Shown: positions 1-6,468 of the stretch, piece by piece | Position numbering within the stretch: the first letter of the stretch is position 1 | Layout of the letters: every line of letters starts with the position of its first letter | From: Rhodospirillales bacterium | GTDB taxonomy: Bacteria > Pseudomonadota > Alphaproteobacteria > JAREAF01 | Reading direction: 5' to 3' | NCBI GenBank assembly: GCA_029240475.1 | Contig: JAREAF010000054.1 | Span: 1 to 10,496 of the forward strand | Length of the DNA stretch: 10,496 nt | Notes under the pieces: model-generated | The model's input: the letters and a program-made list of their open reading frames with translations, nothing else | What the model was told of the DNA's origin: nothing | Database searches by the model: none | Position numbers and translations under genes: made by a program

Positions 1-126
1 GATCCGGCCTCCCGGCTGGATGTGCCTCACTTCTGCGACGCGACGGGCAACGAGCTCATCGAGGCGCGCAAGGAAGGCGACGTGCTGATCTTCCGCATCC
101 GCAAGACGGAACAGCCGGAGAGCTAA
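1..126 (+). CDS. TusA-family sulfurtransferase, C-terminal part only
   Basis: Frame 1 is open from the window edge and ends in TAA at 124-126, giving the last 41 residues of a protein whose start lies outside the window. The segment DVPHFCDATGNELI followed by DVLIFRIRK has the pattern of the C-terminal half of TusA/SirA-like proteins. These small sulfur-carrier proteins pass persulfide sulfur to partners, for example in tRNA thiolation. The catalytic Cys-Pro motif sits near the N-terminus and cannot be seen here, so activity cannot be judged. The stop codon overlaps that of the convergent oxidoreductase gene. Family assignment is by recognition of the tail only. Confidence 0.7.
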   Translation, partial: DPASRLDVPHFCDATGNELIEARKEGDVLIFRIRKTEQPES

Positions 127-1253
127 CGCAGGCGGGCCGGCGCAAGTTCGGGACCGTCCACTCCTTCCTGGGCCATCTCCGCCGGAAGAGGCCCGCCCGA
201 GGCGAGGGCGCCGGCGATCGCGGCCATTGCGGCGGAAGTCTGGACTCCGTATCCGCCCTGTCCGGCCAGCCAGAAGAATCCCTCGGCCAGGGGATCGAAG
301 CCGGCCACGGGGGTCCGGTCGGGTGCGAAGCTTCTCAGGCCCGCCCAGCGCCGGTGGATGCGTGTGATCCTCAGCACCGTGGCACGCTCCAGACGGTCCA
401 CTGCAACCGCGAGGTCGAGGTCTTCGGCCTGAGCGTCGCAAGGCGGCGAGGCCGTCTCGTCGGCCGGTGAGAGGAGCAGGCGGCCCGCCTCGGGCTTGGC
501 ATAGAACTGCTCTTCGACATCGTTGAACATCGGCCAGCGGGCCGCGTCCAGCCCGGCGGGAAGATCGACGATGGCCACGCTCCGGCGCAGGGGCGCGATG
601 CCGAGAGGCGGCAGCCCGGCCATTTCCGCGATGCCGTCCGCCCAGGCGCCCGCCGCATTGATCAGCACCGGGGCACGATAGGAGCCGTGGCGCGTGCGCG
701 CGGACCACAGCCCGCCGGTGCGCTCGAGGGCGGTTACTTCCGCATCGCCGACCAGCATCCCGCCGGATGTTCGGAACGCGCGCAGATAGCCCTGCAACAG
801 GCCGTGCACGTCTATGTCCATAGCATCGGGGTCCAGCAGGGCGGCCGCGCCGTATCCGGGGGCGAGGATCGGGACCCGAGCCATGGCCTCCGGCCAGCTG
901 AGCCGGACCGGTCTGCCGCCTCCGGCCCGCATCTCCTCCTCGGCGGCGATGAGCCCATCCATCTGCTCGGGCCGGGCGATGAACAGGACCCCGCGCGGCG
1001 TCAGAATCGGGTGGTCGGAAAAGCCGGGAGGCGGCGATTTGAGGAACCGTCCCGAGGCGCGCGTCAGCGCGCGCACGGTCGCGTTCCCGTAATGCTCGGT
1101 ATAGAGCGCGGCCGAGCGGCCGGTCGCGTGGTAGCCGGGCTGCGGCTCGCGCTCCAGCACGAGGGTGCGCCCGTGCTGAGCGAGCCAGGCCCCCGCCGAG
1201 ACGCCGGCGATGCCGGCGCCGATGATGAGGAAGTCCGCTTCTCGCGTGCTCAC
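123..1253 (-). CDS. DauA-like FAD-dependent D-amino acid dehydrogenase/oxidoreductase
   Basis: A 376-residue protein of the DAO (glycine/D-amino acid oxidase) fold, full length for the family. Seen: the FAD dinucleotide-binding GAGIAG at residues 12-17, the acidic ribose-binding end of strand 2 (LVLERE, 31-36), GYHATGRSAA at 40-49, AGLRSF at 304-309 and the C-terminal QGGYGVQTSAA at 332-342. Such enzymes oxidise the amine of a D-amino acid to an imino acid and pass electrons to a quinone-type acceptor. The whole length resembles Pseudomonas D-arginine dehydrogenase (DauA). By alignment from memory, the carboxylate- and amine-pocket residues Y55, R224, Y251, R307 and G334 are kept, but DauA His48 and Glu87 become Leu50 and Val89, so a non-basic substrate is more likely than arginine. 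The start is GTG at 1253, which puts the FAD motif at the usual distance; the ribosome binding site is weak. It is divergent from the deacetylase gene and convergent with the TusA-like gene. Confidence 0.85.
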   Translation of the reverse strand: MSTREADFLIIGAGIAGVSAGAWLAQHGRTLVLEREPQPGYHATGRSAALYTEHYGNATVRALTRASGRFLKSPPPGFSDHPILTPRGVLFIARPEQMDGLIAAEEEMRAGGGRPVRLSWPEAMARVPILAPGYGAAALLDPDAMDIDVHGLLQGYLRAFRTSGGMLVGDAEVTALERTGGLWSARTRHGSYRAPVLINAAGAWADGIAEMAGLPPLGIAPLRRSVAIVDLPAGLDAARWPMFNDVEEQFYAKPEAGRLLLSPADETASPPCDAQAEDLDLAVAVDRLERATVLRITRIHRRWAGLRSFAPDRTPVAGFDPLAEGFFWLAGQGGYGVQTSAAMAAIAGALASGGPLPAEMAQEGVDGPELAPARLR

Positions 1254-1342
1254 GATCCGAAGCCCCGCCCGAGCGCCGTCGTTTACAACGGGGCGGGCCT
1301 GCGGCCAAACTCGTTGAAACGAAGCACCAAGGTTTGTCGCCC
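1254..1342. promoter_or_regulatory. Divergent intergenic region with an inverted repeat
   Basis: These 89 bases separate the divergent oxidoreductase and deacetylase genes and should hold both promoters. CCCGCCC at 1264-1270 pairs with GGGCGGG at 1291-1297. Nested inside is CGTT-TAC-AACG at 1280-1290. The arrangement could be an operator for a regulator of both genes, but no hexamer pair with good spacing is convincing and no regulator gene is adjacent. Confidence 0.25.
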
Positions 1343-2269
1343 ATGTCGACCCTGCTTGTCACCCATCCCGCCTTCCTTGCGCACGACACCGGCGCTCACC
1401 ACCCGGAGCGGCCGGCGCGGCTCGAAGCGGTGTTGAAGGCGCTCGATCGGGACGAGTTCGCTGCCTTGCAGCGCCGGGATGCGCCCGAAGCCACCGTCGA
1501 GCAGATCGCGCGGGCGCACCCCTCCGCCTTCGTCCAGGCGGTGATCGAGGCCATGCCGAAATCCGGCCACGCCGCTTTCGATGCCGACACGATCTGCTCG
1601 CCCGGCTCCAAGGAGGCGGTCCTGCGCGCCTGTGGGGCCGTGGTCGCGGCGGTCGATGCGGTGGCTTCGGGAGAGGCGCAGAACGCCTTCTGCGCGGTTC
1701 GTCCGCCGGGCCACCATGCCGAGCCGATGCAGCCGATGGGCTTCTGCATCTTCAACAATGTCGCGGTCGGCGCCCTGCATGCGCGCGCGGCGCATGGGCT
1801 ACAGCGCGTCGCGGTGGTCGATTTCGACGTCCATCACGGCAACGGCACCCAGGCGATGTTCGAGCGCGACCCAGAGCTGTTCTTCGCCTCGACGCACCAG
1901 TATCCGCTTTATCCCGGCACGGGCGCCCGCGGCGAGAAGGGGGTCGGCAACATCGTCAACGCCCCGCTGCCCCCGCATGCCGGGTCCGAAGAGTTCCGCA
2001 GCGCCATGGAGCGCGAGGTGCTGCCGGCGCTGCGCGCCTTCAAGCCGGACCTGCTGCTGATCTCCGCCGGGTTCGACGCGCATCGCGCCGATCCGCTGGC
2101 GAACCTCAATCTGGAGGATGGGGATTATCGCTGGGCGACGGAGCGCCTGCTGGAGGTGGCCAAGGATTGCTGCGGCGGGCGCGTCGTCTCGACCTTGGAG
2201 GGGGGCTACGATCTGGGCGCGCTCGCCTCGGCTTCCTCGGAGCATGTCCGGGCGCTGATGGCGGCTTAA
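1343..2269 (+). CDS. Histone deacetylase family protein (class II HDAC / acetylpolyamine amidohydrolase-like)
   Basis: A 308-residue Zn-dependent deacetylase of the arginase/HDAC fold. Seen: the early HPERPARL at 20-27, the catalytic His pair in RPPGHHAEP (H124, H125), the metal-binding DFDVHHGNGT (D160, D162, H164), the third metal ligand in SAGFDAH (D245) and the late active-site tyrosine in EGGYD (Y289). All expected catalytic and zinc residues are present, so the enzyme should be active. Family members remove acetyl groups from acetyl-lysine, acetylpolyamines or other N-acetyl amines in the cytoplasm; the bacterial substrate cannot be read from sequence. ATG at 1343 was chosen over an in-frame TTG at 1334 because AAGG at 1329-1332 is 10 bases before the ATG but only one base before the TTG. 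A GNAT acetyltransferase gene follows 68 bases downstream in the same direction. Confidence 0.92.
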   Translation: MSTLLVTHPAFLAHDTGAHHPERPARLEAVLKALDRDEFAALQRRDAPEATVEQIARAHPSAFVQAVIEAMPKSGHAAFDADTICSPGSKEAVLRACGAVVAAVDAVASGEAQNAFCAVRPPGHHAEPMQPMGFCIFNNVAVGALHARAAHGLQRVAVVDFDVHHGNGTQAMFERDPELFFASTHQYPLYPGTGARGEKGVGNIVNAPLPPHAGSEEFRSAMEREVLPALRAFKPDLLLISAGFDAHRADPLANLNLEDGDYRWATERLLEVAKDCCGGRVVSTLEGGYDLGALASASSEHVRALMAA

Positions 2270-2305
2270 GGGCCCCGTGTGAACCGCTTCACTGAGGGGA
2301 AACTA

Positions 2306-2333
2306 GGCCTCCGCTAGTCTTTGCGCGGAGGTC
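2306..2333 (+). promoter_or_regulatory. Hairpin covering the Shine-Dalgarno of the GNAT gene
   Basis: The Shine-Dalgarno GGAGG at 2327-2331 lies 6 bases before the ATG at 2338. It sits in the 3' arm of a predicted hairpin: 2306-2314 (GGCCTCCGC) pairs with 2325-2333 (GCGGAGGTC), 9 pairs including one G-U, around a 10-base loop. The 5' arm is a perfect anti-Shine-Dalgarno. If it folds in the mRNA, ribosome access would be limited. The pairing is seen in sequence; a regulatory role is inference. Confidence 0.45.
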
Positions 2334-2337
2334 GGCC

Positions 2338-2940
2338 ATGATTTCTGCCGGAAAGACGCATTATCGGCCCGCGCGCCCGCAGGATGCTTCCGCGGTCGCG
2401 GAGCTGTTCGCGCTGGCGGGCCATGGGATCGCCGAATATCTCTGGTCCTTGCAGGCGCGCGAAGGGCAGAGCGCGATCGAGGTCGGGACCGAGCGCGCCG
2501 GGCGCGACGGCGCCAACTTCTCCTGGCGCAACGCCATCCTGGCGGAGCGGGACGGAGAGGCGGTCGGCATGCTGCTGGGCTATGTCCTGCCCGAGCCGCC
2601 GCCGGGGGACGACGCTGCCCTCAACCATCTGCCGCCCGTGCTGCGGCCGTTCGTGGCGCTCGAGCACCGGGCTGCGGGGACCTTCTACATCAATGGCTTC
2701 GCGGTGCGGCCGGAGCATCGCGGCAACGGCATCGGCTCCAAGCTCCTGTACAAGTCGCGCCAGCGGGCTCTGGCCGCCGGCACCGCCCGCATCACGGTCG
2801 AGGTGTTCGAGCAGAATGAAGGCGCGCTGCGGCTCTATCAGCGCCAGGGATTCCGCATCCTCGACCGACGCCCCGCGGTGCCGCATCCCTGCCACCCCTA
2901 TTCGGGCGATATTTTGCTGCTGGTGCAGAACCTGAACTGA
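2338..2940 (+). CDS. GNAT family N-acetyltransferase
   Basis: A 200-residue cytoplasmic protein with one GNAT domain. Such enzymes move an acetyl group from acetyl-CoA to an amine (small molecule, peptide or protein). Seen: an N-terminal YRPARPQDASAV strand-helix start (9-20), then a long insert up to about residue 115 containing a proline-rich PEPPPG stretch. Next comes motif A, strand YINGFAV and the pyrophosphate loop RGNGIG (128-133), then motif B with EVFEQNEGALRLYQRQGF (155-172), where N160 and Y167 are at the usual positions. The substrate cannot be predicted. The start ATG has a GGAGG Shine-Dalgarno 6 bases upstream, inside a predicted hairpin. It follows a deacetylase gene by 68 bases and could be co-transcribed with it. 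The next gene, xseB, starts 172 bases later and probably belongs to a separate unit. Confidence 0.88.
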   Translation: MISAGKTHYRPARPQDASAVAELFALAGHGIAEYLWSLQAREGQSAIEVGTERAGRDGANFSWRNAILAERDGEAVGMLLGYVLPEPPPGDDAALNHLPPVLRPFVALEHRAAGTFYINGFAVRPEHRGNGIGSKLLYKSRQRALAAGTARITVEVFEQNEGALRLYQRQGFRILDRRPAVPHPCHPYSGDILLLVQNLN

Positions 2941-3051
2941 AGAGCGCGGCCTCCCACGGCTTGCCCGCGAAAGAGCCGGAGAGTGCCTTAAAAACGCCGA
3001 GAATTTCCGTAGATTGGGGCTTGCGCGGCGAAGCGGCCGCGGTGGCCGTCC

Positions 3052-3081
3052 TTGCCCCCTCCGGACCCGCTCGACTACACT
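3052..3081 (+). promoter_or_regulatory. Possible promoter of the xseB-ispA-dxs operon
   Basis: TTGCCC at 3052-3057 and TACACT at 3076-3081 are separated by 18 bases. Each matches four of six positions of the sigma-70 type consensus, and the pair sits 31 bases before the xseB start, inside the only sizeable gap upstream of the operon. Placement is sensible, but the match is moderate and the region is GC-rich. Confidence 0.35.
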
Positions 3082-3112
3082 CCGCGCCCCAGTGGGGGGA
3101 GGCTTTTTTCCT

Positions 3113-3364
3113 GTGGCCGAACACGAACTTCCCGCCGACATCAAGGCGCTGAGCTTCGAAGACGCGCTGAAGCAGCTCGAGGAGCTGGTGCGGCAGCTCG
3201 AGAAGGGCGAAAGCCGCCTGGACGACGCCATCCAGGCCTATGAACGCGGGGCCAACCTGAAGAAGCATTGCGAGGCCAAGCTGGCCGAGGCGCGCCTGAA
3301 GGTCGAGCGGATCAGCTTCGGTCCCGGCGGCGAGATCGGCACCCAGCCGATGGACCGCGAGTAG
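3113..3364 (+). CDS. xseB: Exodeoxyribonuclease VII small subunit
   Basis: An 83-residue, mostly helical and highly charged protein, the usual size for XseB. Seen: LSFEDALKQLEELVRQLEKG at residues 13-32, then SRLDDAIQAYERG and LKKHCEAKLAEARLKVE. This is the conserved two-helix pattern of the small subunit, which binds XseA along its coiled-coil arm to form the single-strand exonuclease acting in mismatch repair and damage processing. The start is GTG at 3113, preceded by GGAGG at 3098-3102 with a 10-base spacer that includes six T residues. The frame is open further upstream to 3014, but that extension lacks XseB-like sequence. The stop is 19 bases before ispA, consistent with the widespread xseB-ispA-dxs operon. 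Confidence 0.93.
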   Translation: MAEHELPADIKALSFEDALKQLEELVRQLEKGESRLDDAIQAYERGANLKKHCEAKLAEARLKVERISFGPGGEIGTQPMDRE

Positions 3365-3383
3365 CGCGGCAGAAGCCGTCCGG

Positions 3384-4271
3384 ATGACCGATTTGGAGCG
3401 CAGCCTGAAGCACGCGGCCGCGGAGATCGAGCGGGTGCTCGATCTGGCGCTGCCGGTCCCGGATGGGCCCGAGGCCCGCGTCGTGGAGGCGATGCGCTAT
3501 GCCGTGACCGGCCCCGGCAAGCGGCTGCGCCCCTATCTCGTGCTCTCCAGCGCCGAGCTTTTCGGGGTGAATCGTTCCTGCGCGCTGCGCGTGGCGGCCG
3601 CCGTGGAACTGTTGCATTGCTACAGCCTCGTGCATGACGACCTGCCGGCCCTCGACGACAGCGACACGCGCCGTGGGCGGCCGTCCGTGCACCGCGAATA
3701 TGATGAGGCGACCGCCATCCTGGCCGGGGACGCGCTGCTGACGCTCGCCTTCGAGATCCTGTCCGAGGCCGAAACGCACGGCGATCCGATGGTGCGCTGC
3801 GAGCTGGTCCGCGCGCTCGCGGTCGCAGCGGGCACGCAGGGCATGGTCGGCGGGCAGATGCTCGATCTTGCGGCCGAGCGGCAGGAGCTGGATATCGGCG
3901 CGATCACCCGGATGCAGCGGCTGAAGACGGGCGAGCTGATCGCGTTCTCCTGCGAGGCCGGCGCGATCCTCGGCCATGCCGCCGAGACCCCGCGCAAGGC
4001 GCTCAGGGCCTATGCCCACGATCTCGGGCTCGCCTTCCAGATCGTCGACGATCTGATCGATGCCGAAGGCGATGCCGCGACGGCCGGAAAGCCGACCGGG
4101 CAGGACCGCGCGTCGGGCAAGGCGACCTTCGTCTCGCTCCTGGGCGCCGAGCGGGCCCGCGAGCAGGCGCGCATGCTTGCCCGCCAGGCGAGCGCCCATC
4201 TTGATTTGTTCGAGGAGAAGGCGGACCCTCTGCGCGCCGTGGCGCGGTTCGTGGTGGATCGCCGCAATTGA
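3384..4271 (+). CDS. ispA: Farnesyl diphosphate synthase (short-chain polyprenyl synthase)
   Basis: A 295-residue all-alpha cytoplasmic prenyltransferase of normal length. It condenses dimethylallyl and geranyl diphosphate with isopentenyl diphosphate to give farnesyl diphosphate, precursor of undecaprenyl and quinone side chains. Seen: GPGKRLRP at 43-50 (isopentenyl diphosphate binding), the first aspartate-rich motif DDLPALDD at 85-92 with its RRGRP follow-up, GDALL at 115-119, the GQM-D region at 157-161, KTGEL at 181-185 and the second aspartate-rich motif DDLID at 222-226. The four-residue spacer in the first motif is typical of bacterial farnesyl or geranylgeranyl enzymes, so a geranylgeranyl product is possible, but position next to dxs favours IspA. 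ATG at 3384 follows the xseB stop by 19 bases; the dxs gene begins within about 45 bases of the stop. Confidence 0.93.
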   Translation: MTDLERSLKHAAAEIERVLDLALPVPDGPEARVVEAMRYAVTGPGKRLRPYLVLSSAELFGVNRSCALRVAAAVELLHCYSLVHDDLPALDDSDTRRGRPSVHREYDEATAILAGDALLTLAFEILSEAETHGDPMVRCELVRALAVAAGTQGMVGGQMLDLAAERQELDIGAITRMQRLKTGELIAFSCEAGAILGHAAETPRKALRAYAHDLGLAFQIVDDLIDAEGDAATAGKPTGQDRASGKATFVSLLGAERAREQARMLARQASAHLDLFEEKADPLRAVARFVVDRRN

Positions 4272-4304
4272 TGCTTTATTAGCCCGTGCGTGAGGCTAGG
4301 CCCG

Positions 4305-6239
4305 GTGACAGGTCCCGTGACGAACACCAGCAAGACGCCGCTGCTCGACAGCCTTCATCTGCCCTCCGACTTGCGGCGCTTGGATGTGGAGCAGCTGCCT
4401 CAGGTCGCGCGCGAGCTGCGGGCCGAGATGATCGACGCCGTCTCGGTGGCCGGAGGCCATCTGGGGGCCGGCTTGGGCGTGGTCGAGCTCACGGTCGCTT
4501 TGCATTACGTGTTCGACACGCCGGCCGACCGGCTGGTCTGGGACGTCGGCCACCAGTCCTATCCCCACAAGATCCTGACCGGCCGGCGCGACCGCATCCG
4601 CACGCTGCGGCAGGGCGGGGGACTGTCCGGCTTCACGCGCCGCGCGGAGAGCGAGTACGACCCGTTCGGCGCGGCGCACAGCTCGACCTCGATCTCCGCC
4701 GCGCTCGGCATGTCGGTCGCGCGCGACCTGACGGGCGGCGACCGCAGCGTCATCGCGGTGATCGGCGACGGCGCGATGAGCGCCGGCATGGCCTATGAGG
4801 CGATGAACAACGCCGCCGCGGCAGGTACGCGCCTGATCGTCATCCTCAACGACAACGACATGTCGATCGCGCGGCCCGTCGGAGCGATGAGCGCCTACCT
4901 CTCGCGCCTCATCTCATCGCGCTCCTATCGCGGCTTCCGTCATATCGCCAAGCAGATGGCCCGCGCCTTCCCCAAGCCCTTCGAAGAGGCGGCTCGCCGC
5001 GCCGAGGAATTCGCGCGCGGCTTCGTGACCGGCGGCACGTTGTTCGAGGAGCTGGGCTTCTACTACATCGGCCCGATCGACGGGCACAATCTCGACCATC
5101 TGATGCCCGTGCTGCGCAATGTGCGCGACGCCAAGGACGAGCGGCCGATCCTCGTCCATGTGGTCACCCGCAAGGGCCACGGCTATCCGCCCGCCGAGGC
5201 CTCGGAGGACAAGTATCACGGCGTCACCAAGTTCGACGTCATCACCGGCGCGATGGCCAAGAGCTCGGCCAAGACGCCGAGCTACACAAAGGTCTTCGCC
5301 GACGCGCTGATCGCGGAGGCGGAAGCGGATGAGAAGGTGGTCGCGATCACCGCCGCGATGCCGTCCGGCACCGGCCTCAACCTCTTCGCCGAGCGCTTCC
5401 CCAAGCGCAGCTTCGACGTCGGCATCGCCGAGCAGCACGCCGTGACCTTCGCCGCGGGTCTCGCCGCCGAGGGTCTGAAGCCGTTCGCCGCCATCTACTC
5501 GACCTTCCTGCAGCGCGCCTACGATCAGGTCGTGCACGACGTTGCGATCCAGCGGCTGCCGGTGCGATTCGCGCTGGACCGCGCGGGCCTCGTCGGCGCG
5601 GACGGTCCGACCCATGCGGGGGCCTACGACATCGCCTATCTCGGCTGCCTGCCCGATTTCGTCCTCATGGCCGCGGCCGACGAAGCCGAGCTGATGCATA
5701 TGGTCGCCACGGCCGCCGCAATCGACGACCGCCCCTCGGCGCTGCGCTATCCGCGCGGGGAGGGGATCGGGATGGCACTGCCGGCGCGCGGCTCGGTGCT
5801 GCAGATCGGCAAGGGCCGGGTGCTGAAGGAAGGGACGGCGGTCGCGCTGCTCAGCTTCGGCGCGCGGCTGCAGGAATGCCTCAAGGCCGCCGAGGAGCTC
5901 GGCGCGCGCGGGCTCTCGACGACGGTCGCCGACGCGCGCTTCGCCAAGCCGCTCGACCGCGACCTCCTGCGGCGCCTCGCCGGTGAGCATGAGGTGCTGA
6001 TCACCATCGAGGAAGGATCGGTCGGCGGCTTCGCCGCGCAGGTCGCGCAGGAGCTGGCGACCACCGGCCAGTTCGATGCCGGGCTCAAATTCCGGCCGAT
6101 GGTCCTGCCCGACCGCTTCATCGAGCATGACAGGCCCGAGCGGCAGTATGAGGAGGCCGGGCTCGACGCGCGCGCCATCGTCGCCACCGCGCTGGCCGCG
6201 CTCGGCCGGGCGGAGGCGACGGCTCCGGCGCGGGCTTAG
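4305..6239 (+). CDS. dxs: 1-deoxy-D-xylulose-5-phosphate synthase
   Basis: A 644-residue thiamine diphosphate enzyme that joins pyruvate and glyceraldehyde 3-phosphate, the first step of the methylerythritol phosphate isoprenoid pathway. Seen: GGHLGAGLG with the conserved His (H52), WDVGHQSYPHKILTGRRD (H83), the TPP/Mg motif GDGAMSAGMAYEAMNN at 154-169 continuing to LNDND (N182), RKGHGYPPAE (H292), the catalytic GIAEQHAVTFAAG (E376), DRAGLVGADGPTHAGAYD (D433, H437) and the C-terminal transketolase domain (about 500-635). Length and motifs indicate an intact enzyme. Three in-frame GTG codons compete as start: 4290, 4305 and 4317. GAGG at 4292-4295 is 9 bases before 4305, the best spacing, so that one is used. 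The 4317 start has only a weak AGG four bases away, and 4290 has no ribosome binding site. It is the last gene of the xseB-ispA-dxs operon. Confidence 0.95.
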   Translation: MTGPVTNTSKTPLLDSLHLPSDLRRLDVEQLPQVARELRAEMIDAVSVAGGHLGAGLGVVELTVALHYVFDTPADRLVWDVGHQSYPHKILTGRRDRIRTLRQGGGLSGFTRRAESEYDPFGAAHSSTSISAALGMSVARDLTGGDRSVIAVIGDGAMSAGMAYEAMNNAAAAGTRLIVILNDNDMSIARPVGAMSAYLSRLISSRSYRGFRHIAKQMARAFPKPFEEAARRAEEFARGFVTGGTLFEELGFYYIGPIDGHNLDHLMPVLRNVRDAKDERPILVHVVTRKGHGYPPAEASEDKYHGVTKFDVITGAMAKSSAKTPSYTKVFADALIAEAEADEKVVAITAAMPSGTGLNLFAERFPKRSFDVGIAEQHAVTFAAGLAAEGLKPFAAIYSTFLQRAYDQVVHDVAIQRLPVRFALDRAGLVGADGPTHAGAYDIAYLGCLPDFVLMAAADEAELMHMVATAAAIDDRPSALRYPRGEGIGMALPARGSVLQIGKGRVLKEGTAVALLSFGARLQECLKAAEELGARGLSTTVADARFAKPLDRDLLRRLAGEHEVLITIEEGSVGGFAAQVAQELATTGQFDAGLKFRPMVLPDRFIEHDRPERQYEEAGLDARAIVATALAALGRAEATAPARA

Positions 6240-6243
6240 TCTG

Positions 6244-6371
6244 CTCTCCCGTCAGGGAGATGTCGCGAGGACGCGCTTGCGTCCCTAGCGGGTGAGGGAC
6301 TTCGCTCGCGCCTCGCTCACCCTCACCCGGCTCGCTGCGCTCGCCGACCTCTCCCTGAAGGGAGAGGTTTT
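6244..6371. repeat. Palindromic intergenic repeat (REP/BIME-like)
   Basis: Three inverted repeats follow each other: TCTCCC-GTCA-GGGAGA at 6245-6260; a 10-pair stem 6289-6298 / 6320-6329 built on GGGTGAGGG and CCCTCACCC with a 21-base loop; and ACCTCTCCC-TGAA-GGGAGAGGT at 6347-6368. The two ends share the CTCTCCC/GGGAGA core in opposed arrangement. Intergenic elements of this style, with CTCACCC and CTCTCCC blocks, are scattered in many Hyphomicrobiales genomes, so this is probably one copy of such a family. There is only one copy in the window, so repetition itself is not shown here. The element happens to be open in the MATE frame from 6292. Confidence 0.65.
6347..6371 (+). terminator. Terminator-like hairpin after dxs
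   Basis: A perfect 9-pair stem, 6347-6355 with 6360-6368, with a TGAA loop and four T residues at 6368-6371 (the first T closes the stem). It forms the last part of the repeat, 108 bases after the dxs stop, and is a reasonable rho-independent terminator for the isoprenoid operon. The short T run keeps confidence moderate. Confidence 0.55.
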
Positions 6372-6421
6372 CCGCTTCATTTGCATCCATCGCCCGCCTG
6401 CGCTACTTAGCTGCCCCCAAG

Positions 6422-6449
6422 AGGCGGCTTTGAATTCGAAGCCGCCTTT
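6422..6449 (+). terminator. Strong intrinsic terminator or attenuator before the MATE gene
   Basis: AGGCGGCTT at 6422-6430 pairs perfectly with AAGCCGCCT at 6439-6447 around an 8-base loop containing GAATTC. The following TTTCTCTTCTTC is T-rich. It ends only 19 bases before the MATE start codon, with the Shine-Dalgarno GAGG (6459-6462) just beyond. It may close the upstream operon, or, if transcription of the MATE unit starts upstream (a weak TTGCAT is at 6381), act as an attenuator in its leader. Confidence 0.65.
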
Positions 6450-6468
6450 CTCTTCTTCGAGGCGAGCG

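Noticed and set aside
687..1436. Long plus-strand open frame across the oxidoreductase gene
   Set aside because: It is antisense to a clear FAD enzyme with all its motifs, has no recognisable domain, and runs into the deacetylase gene. This is a typical GC-rich shadow.
2279..2292. Small palindrome GTGAA-CCGC-TTCAC between the deacetylase and GNAT genes as an operator
   Set aside because: Five-base arms occur by chance often, there is no second copy, and no known regulator fits.
2949..3103. Long-range pairing of GCCTCCC (2949-2955) with the xseB Shine-Dalgarno GGGAGGC (3097-3103)
   Set aside because: Seven pairs across about 140 bases in GC-rich DNA is weak, and the likely promoter at 3052-3081 would leave the 5' arm untranscribed.
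3087..3109. Terminator-like CCCC-AGT-GGGG followed by six T before xseB
   Set aside because: The stem is only four pairs and the T run is separated from it by GGAGGC. GGAGG there is better explained as the xseB Shine-Dalgarno.
4914..6128. 404-codon minus-strand frame inside dxs
   Set aside because: It mirrors the codon pattern of dxs, and the sense protein has every expected catalytic motif.
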